From assembly GCA_023091665.1 (NCBI GenBank), contig JALJCQ010000017.1, positions 3,213,501 to 3,277,500 of the forward strand: a stretch of DNA of 64,000 nt. The letters run 5' to 3'. Below the pieces are notes generated by a model. The model made no database searches. It saw only the letters and a program-made list of their open reading frames with translations, and had not been told where the DNA came from. Positions 62,516 to 64,000 of the stretch are shown here, piece after piece. The translations under genes were made by a program, and so were the position numbers. Source of the stretch: Pythium myriotylum. Its lineage: Eukaryota; Oomycota; Peronosporomycetes; Pythiales; Pythiaceae. Within the stretch, counting starts at the first letter, position 1. Every line of letters starts with the position of its first letter.

Positions 62516-63019
62516 TAATCCCGGATCACAAGCAGGTTTCGCTGCCGCTCTCGGACGTTTGTGTAGTGCGAGTGTTAGTGATGGTTAATTACACAACCAG
62601 TTTTGTCGTTGACGTCCTCGTCTCCGCATCAGAACGACGTCCCATAGACCGGCTACATGAGAAGTTTCCAGGTGAGCAACAGCTGAGACTCTCGCGAGAT
62701 GGCGACGAGGGCTCAGGCAGTCAACCTCTGTGGAACCACCTGGTCGCTCCGGCTTCCGATTCCTAAATCATGATTTCGCCGAGAGGATTCTGATCAAAGA
62801 GAGTTCCACCGGCAGAATCGGACGATGGCAAATCGCATCTGAAAGACCAGCCGGCCGTGCGGAACGAACAGATCCCTCATCTTCTATCCCTCGGACCTGT
62901 GACCTCTACCCAAGCGTCGTGATGGACGACTCATCTCTCCCATTGTAACGCGATGTGAGACTATGGTCATTTTCGCATTGTCCTCGTGCCTGACACCAAG
63001 AACATTCGACTGGGAGAAG
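62516..63019. other. Intergenic, about 500 bp
   Basis: Between the two LPMO genes in the same orientation. No repeat. It must hold the LPMO 2 promoter. Confidence 0.4.
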
Positions 63020-63856
63020 ATGGTTCGTCCTGTCATCGTCGCTGTCGCTGTGCTGGTCGCCGCAGTGGACGCGCACACCAACATGGCTGTGCCCGTCGTC
63101 AAGTGGCCTGACAACTTCTACAACGGCAACTCGTTCATGGGCCGAATCCCGAGCACGTCACTGAAGGTCGACTCGTCGCTTTACGGCACGCCCAAGGTCG
63201 ACAAGGTCATGGAGAGCTACAAGACTCTGCGACAAATGGTCATGACCAACATGGAGCTCGTGCCTATCAACGGACTCACGGGCAACAAGCAGTGTGGTCT
63301 CACGATCACCACAGGCGAGAAGCAACCACTTCCTGACGCGATCGATTTCCCATGGGGCCACCCGGGTCCGTGCGAGGTCTGGTGTGACAACACGCGAATC
63401 TTCTACAACAACGAGTGCCAGGGGAACAACGTTGGCAAGGTCAAGGTCGACAAGGCCAAGTGTGCCGGTGCCAGTATCATCCAGGCCATGTACGTCGGCA
63501 CGCACGTCGCCAACTGGGAGGTTTACATGAACTGCGCGCCGATCGTCGGCGGCACCAAGACAGACCCGGCTACGCTTTTCAAGAGCGACGCCGATGGCTC
63601 CGGCGCGGCAGGAGGCGCTTCCAGCGGTGGTGACTCGGCGGCCAGCGATGCCACGACCAAGCCCGCGACGACGCCATCGACGGCGCCTGCGACTCCTCCA
63701 GCAGCCGGTGGCAGCGACGACGACGACGGAACTCCAGCGGTGACACCTGCTCCTGCAACTACCACGAAGACACCGACGGTGACTACGAAGGCCCCAACAC
63801 CTGCCGCGCCATCCCCGGCTTCCACGAAGGCCTGCAAGCGCCGCGTGCGCCACTAA
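63020..63856 (+). CDS. AA17-type lytic polysaccharide monooxygenase 2
   Basis: A 278-aa intronless paralogue of the gene at 61644. I choose ATG 63020 because it gives a clean signal peptide (MVRPVIVAVAVLVAAVDA) ending just before His19. The frame extends to an ATG at 62963, but that would bury the signal peptide. His114 in DFPWGHPGPCE is the second brace ligand. Cys positions match LPMO 1. The tail is Ala/Thr/Pro-rich with a short Asp run and the same terminal CKRRVRH. The intron position of LPMO 1 (between Y and NCAP) is occupied here by an uninterrupted codon, YMNCAP. Activity on pectin is inferred from the family. Confidence 0.92.
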   Translation: MVRPVIVAVAVLVAAVDAHTNMAVPVVKWPDNFYNGNSFMGRIPSTSLKVDSSLYGTPKVDKVMESYKTLRQMVMTNMELVPINGLTGNKQCGLTITTGEKQPLPDAIDFPWGHPGPCEVWCDNTRIFYNNECQGNNVGKVKVDKAKCAGASIIQAMYVGTHVANWEVYMNCAPIVGGTKTDPATLFKSDADGSGAAGGASSGGDSAASDATTKPATTPSTAPATPPAAGGSDDDDGTPAVTPAPATTTKTPTVTTKAPTPAAPSPASTKACKRRVRH

Positions 63857-64000
63857 AAGTTGAGATCGTCGATGAGCTTCCGTGTTGGACTTCCAACCCA
63901 GTTTTGTCTCTTGTTATTTTTTGCGAAACCTGTTTGGCTCGGCTCTATGACACTCGACGTTACTCTAATGTAAATCGCTTTCCATTATCATCTTCACAGT
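63857..64000. other. 3' flank of LPMO 2
   Basis: Window end; 144 nt downstream of the stop. T-rich 3' sequence, no gene. Confidence 0.3.

Noticed and set aside
1..64000. tRNA, rRNA and CRISPR arrays
   Set aside because: No cloverleaf with T-loop consensus, no rRNA-like block and no regularly spaced short repeats of CRISPR type were found by eye.

Overview
The window is nuclear DNA from a eukaryote, almost certainly an oomycete (Peronosporales/Pythiales or a relative). The evidence is the gene content: a pair of AA17-type lytic polysaccharide monooxygenases, LRR receptor kinases of the tyrosine-kinase-like group, secreted subtilase and chitosanase families, a GPI-anchor mannosyltransferase, compact genes with few introns of about 45-75 nt (GT..AG), and short intergenic spaces. 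I cannot name a species. No viral, plastid or bacterial operon structure is seen.

Layout. 1-6 kb: a TPR protein and a mitochondrial carrier with an N-terminal EF-hand region. 6-13 kb: a decayed hypothetical gene, then a very large inverted duplication (arms about 7229-9407 and 10658-12836) carrying two identical opposed copies of an unrecognised 581-aa ORF, with a retroelement RNase H remnant in the spacer. 13-20.5 kb: a degenerate HSP70-like protein, a polytopic membrane protein, an LRR-like protein and a secreted palmitoyl-protein thioesterase. 20.6-28.5 kb: three tandem LRR receptor kinases, roughly one LRR per exon. 29.5-31 kb: a dead copy of the polytopic membrane protein gene, broken by a stop codon, a frameshift and a 100-bp near-perfect palindrome. 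31.5-41.1 kb: housekeeping genes (PIG-Z/SMP3, a coiled-coil protein, an FHA-domain protein, a mitochondrial RsfS/Iojap protein, a nucleotide-sugar transporter) and a minisatellite. 41.6-48 kb: two GH46 chitosanases around a small cysteine-rich secreted protein, its broken copy, hairpins and repeats. 48.6-55.7 kb: a secreted subtilase that has lost all three catalytic residues, a GNAT acetyltransferase, and a membrane protein gene with one in-frame TGA plus a fragment of a paralogue. 55.9-64 kb: a second RNase H remnant, two secreted proteins each made of five copies of the same six-cysteine module, and two AA17 LPMOs.

The right half (41-64 kb) is rich in predicted secreted proteins: two chitosanases, two LPMOs, a pseudoprotease and three cysteine-rich proteins. 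Most occur as close duplicates, several degenerate, so this looks like a fast-turnover secretome region shaped by local duplication, gene conversion and palindrome formation. The best candidates for undescribed biology are the five-module cysteine-rich family, the pseudo-subtilase, the degenerate HSP70-like protein, and the large inverted duplication with its unknown ORF.
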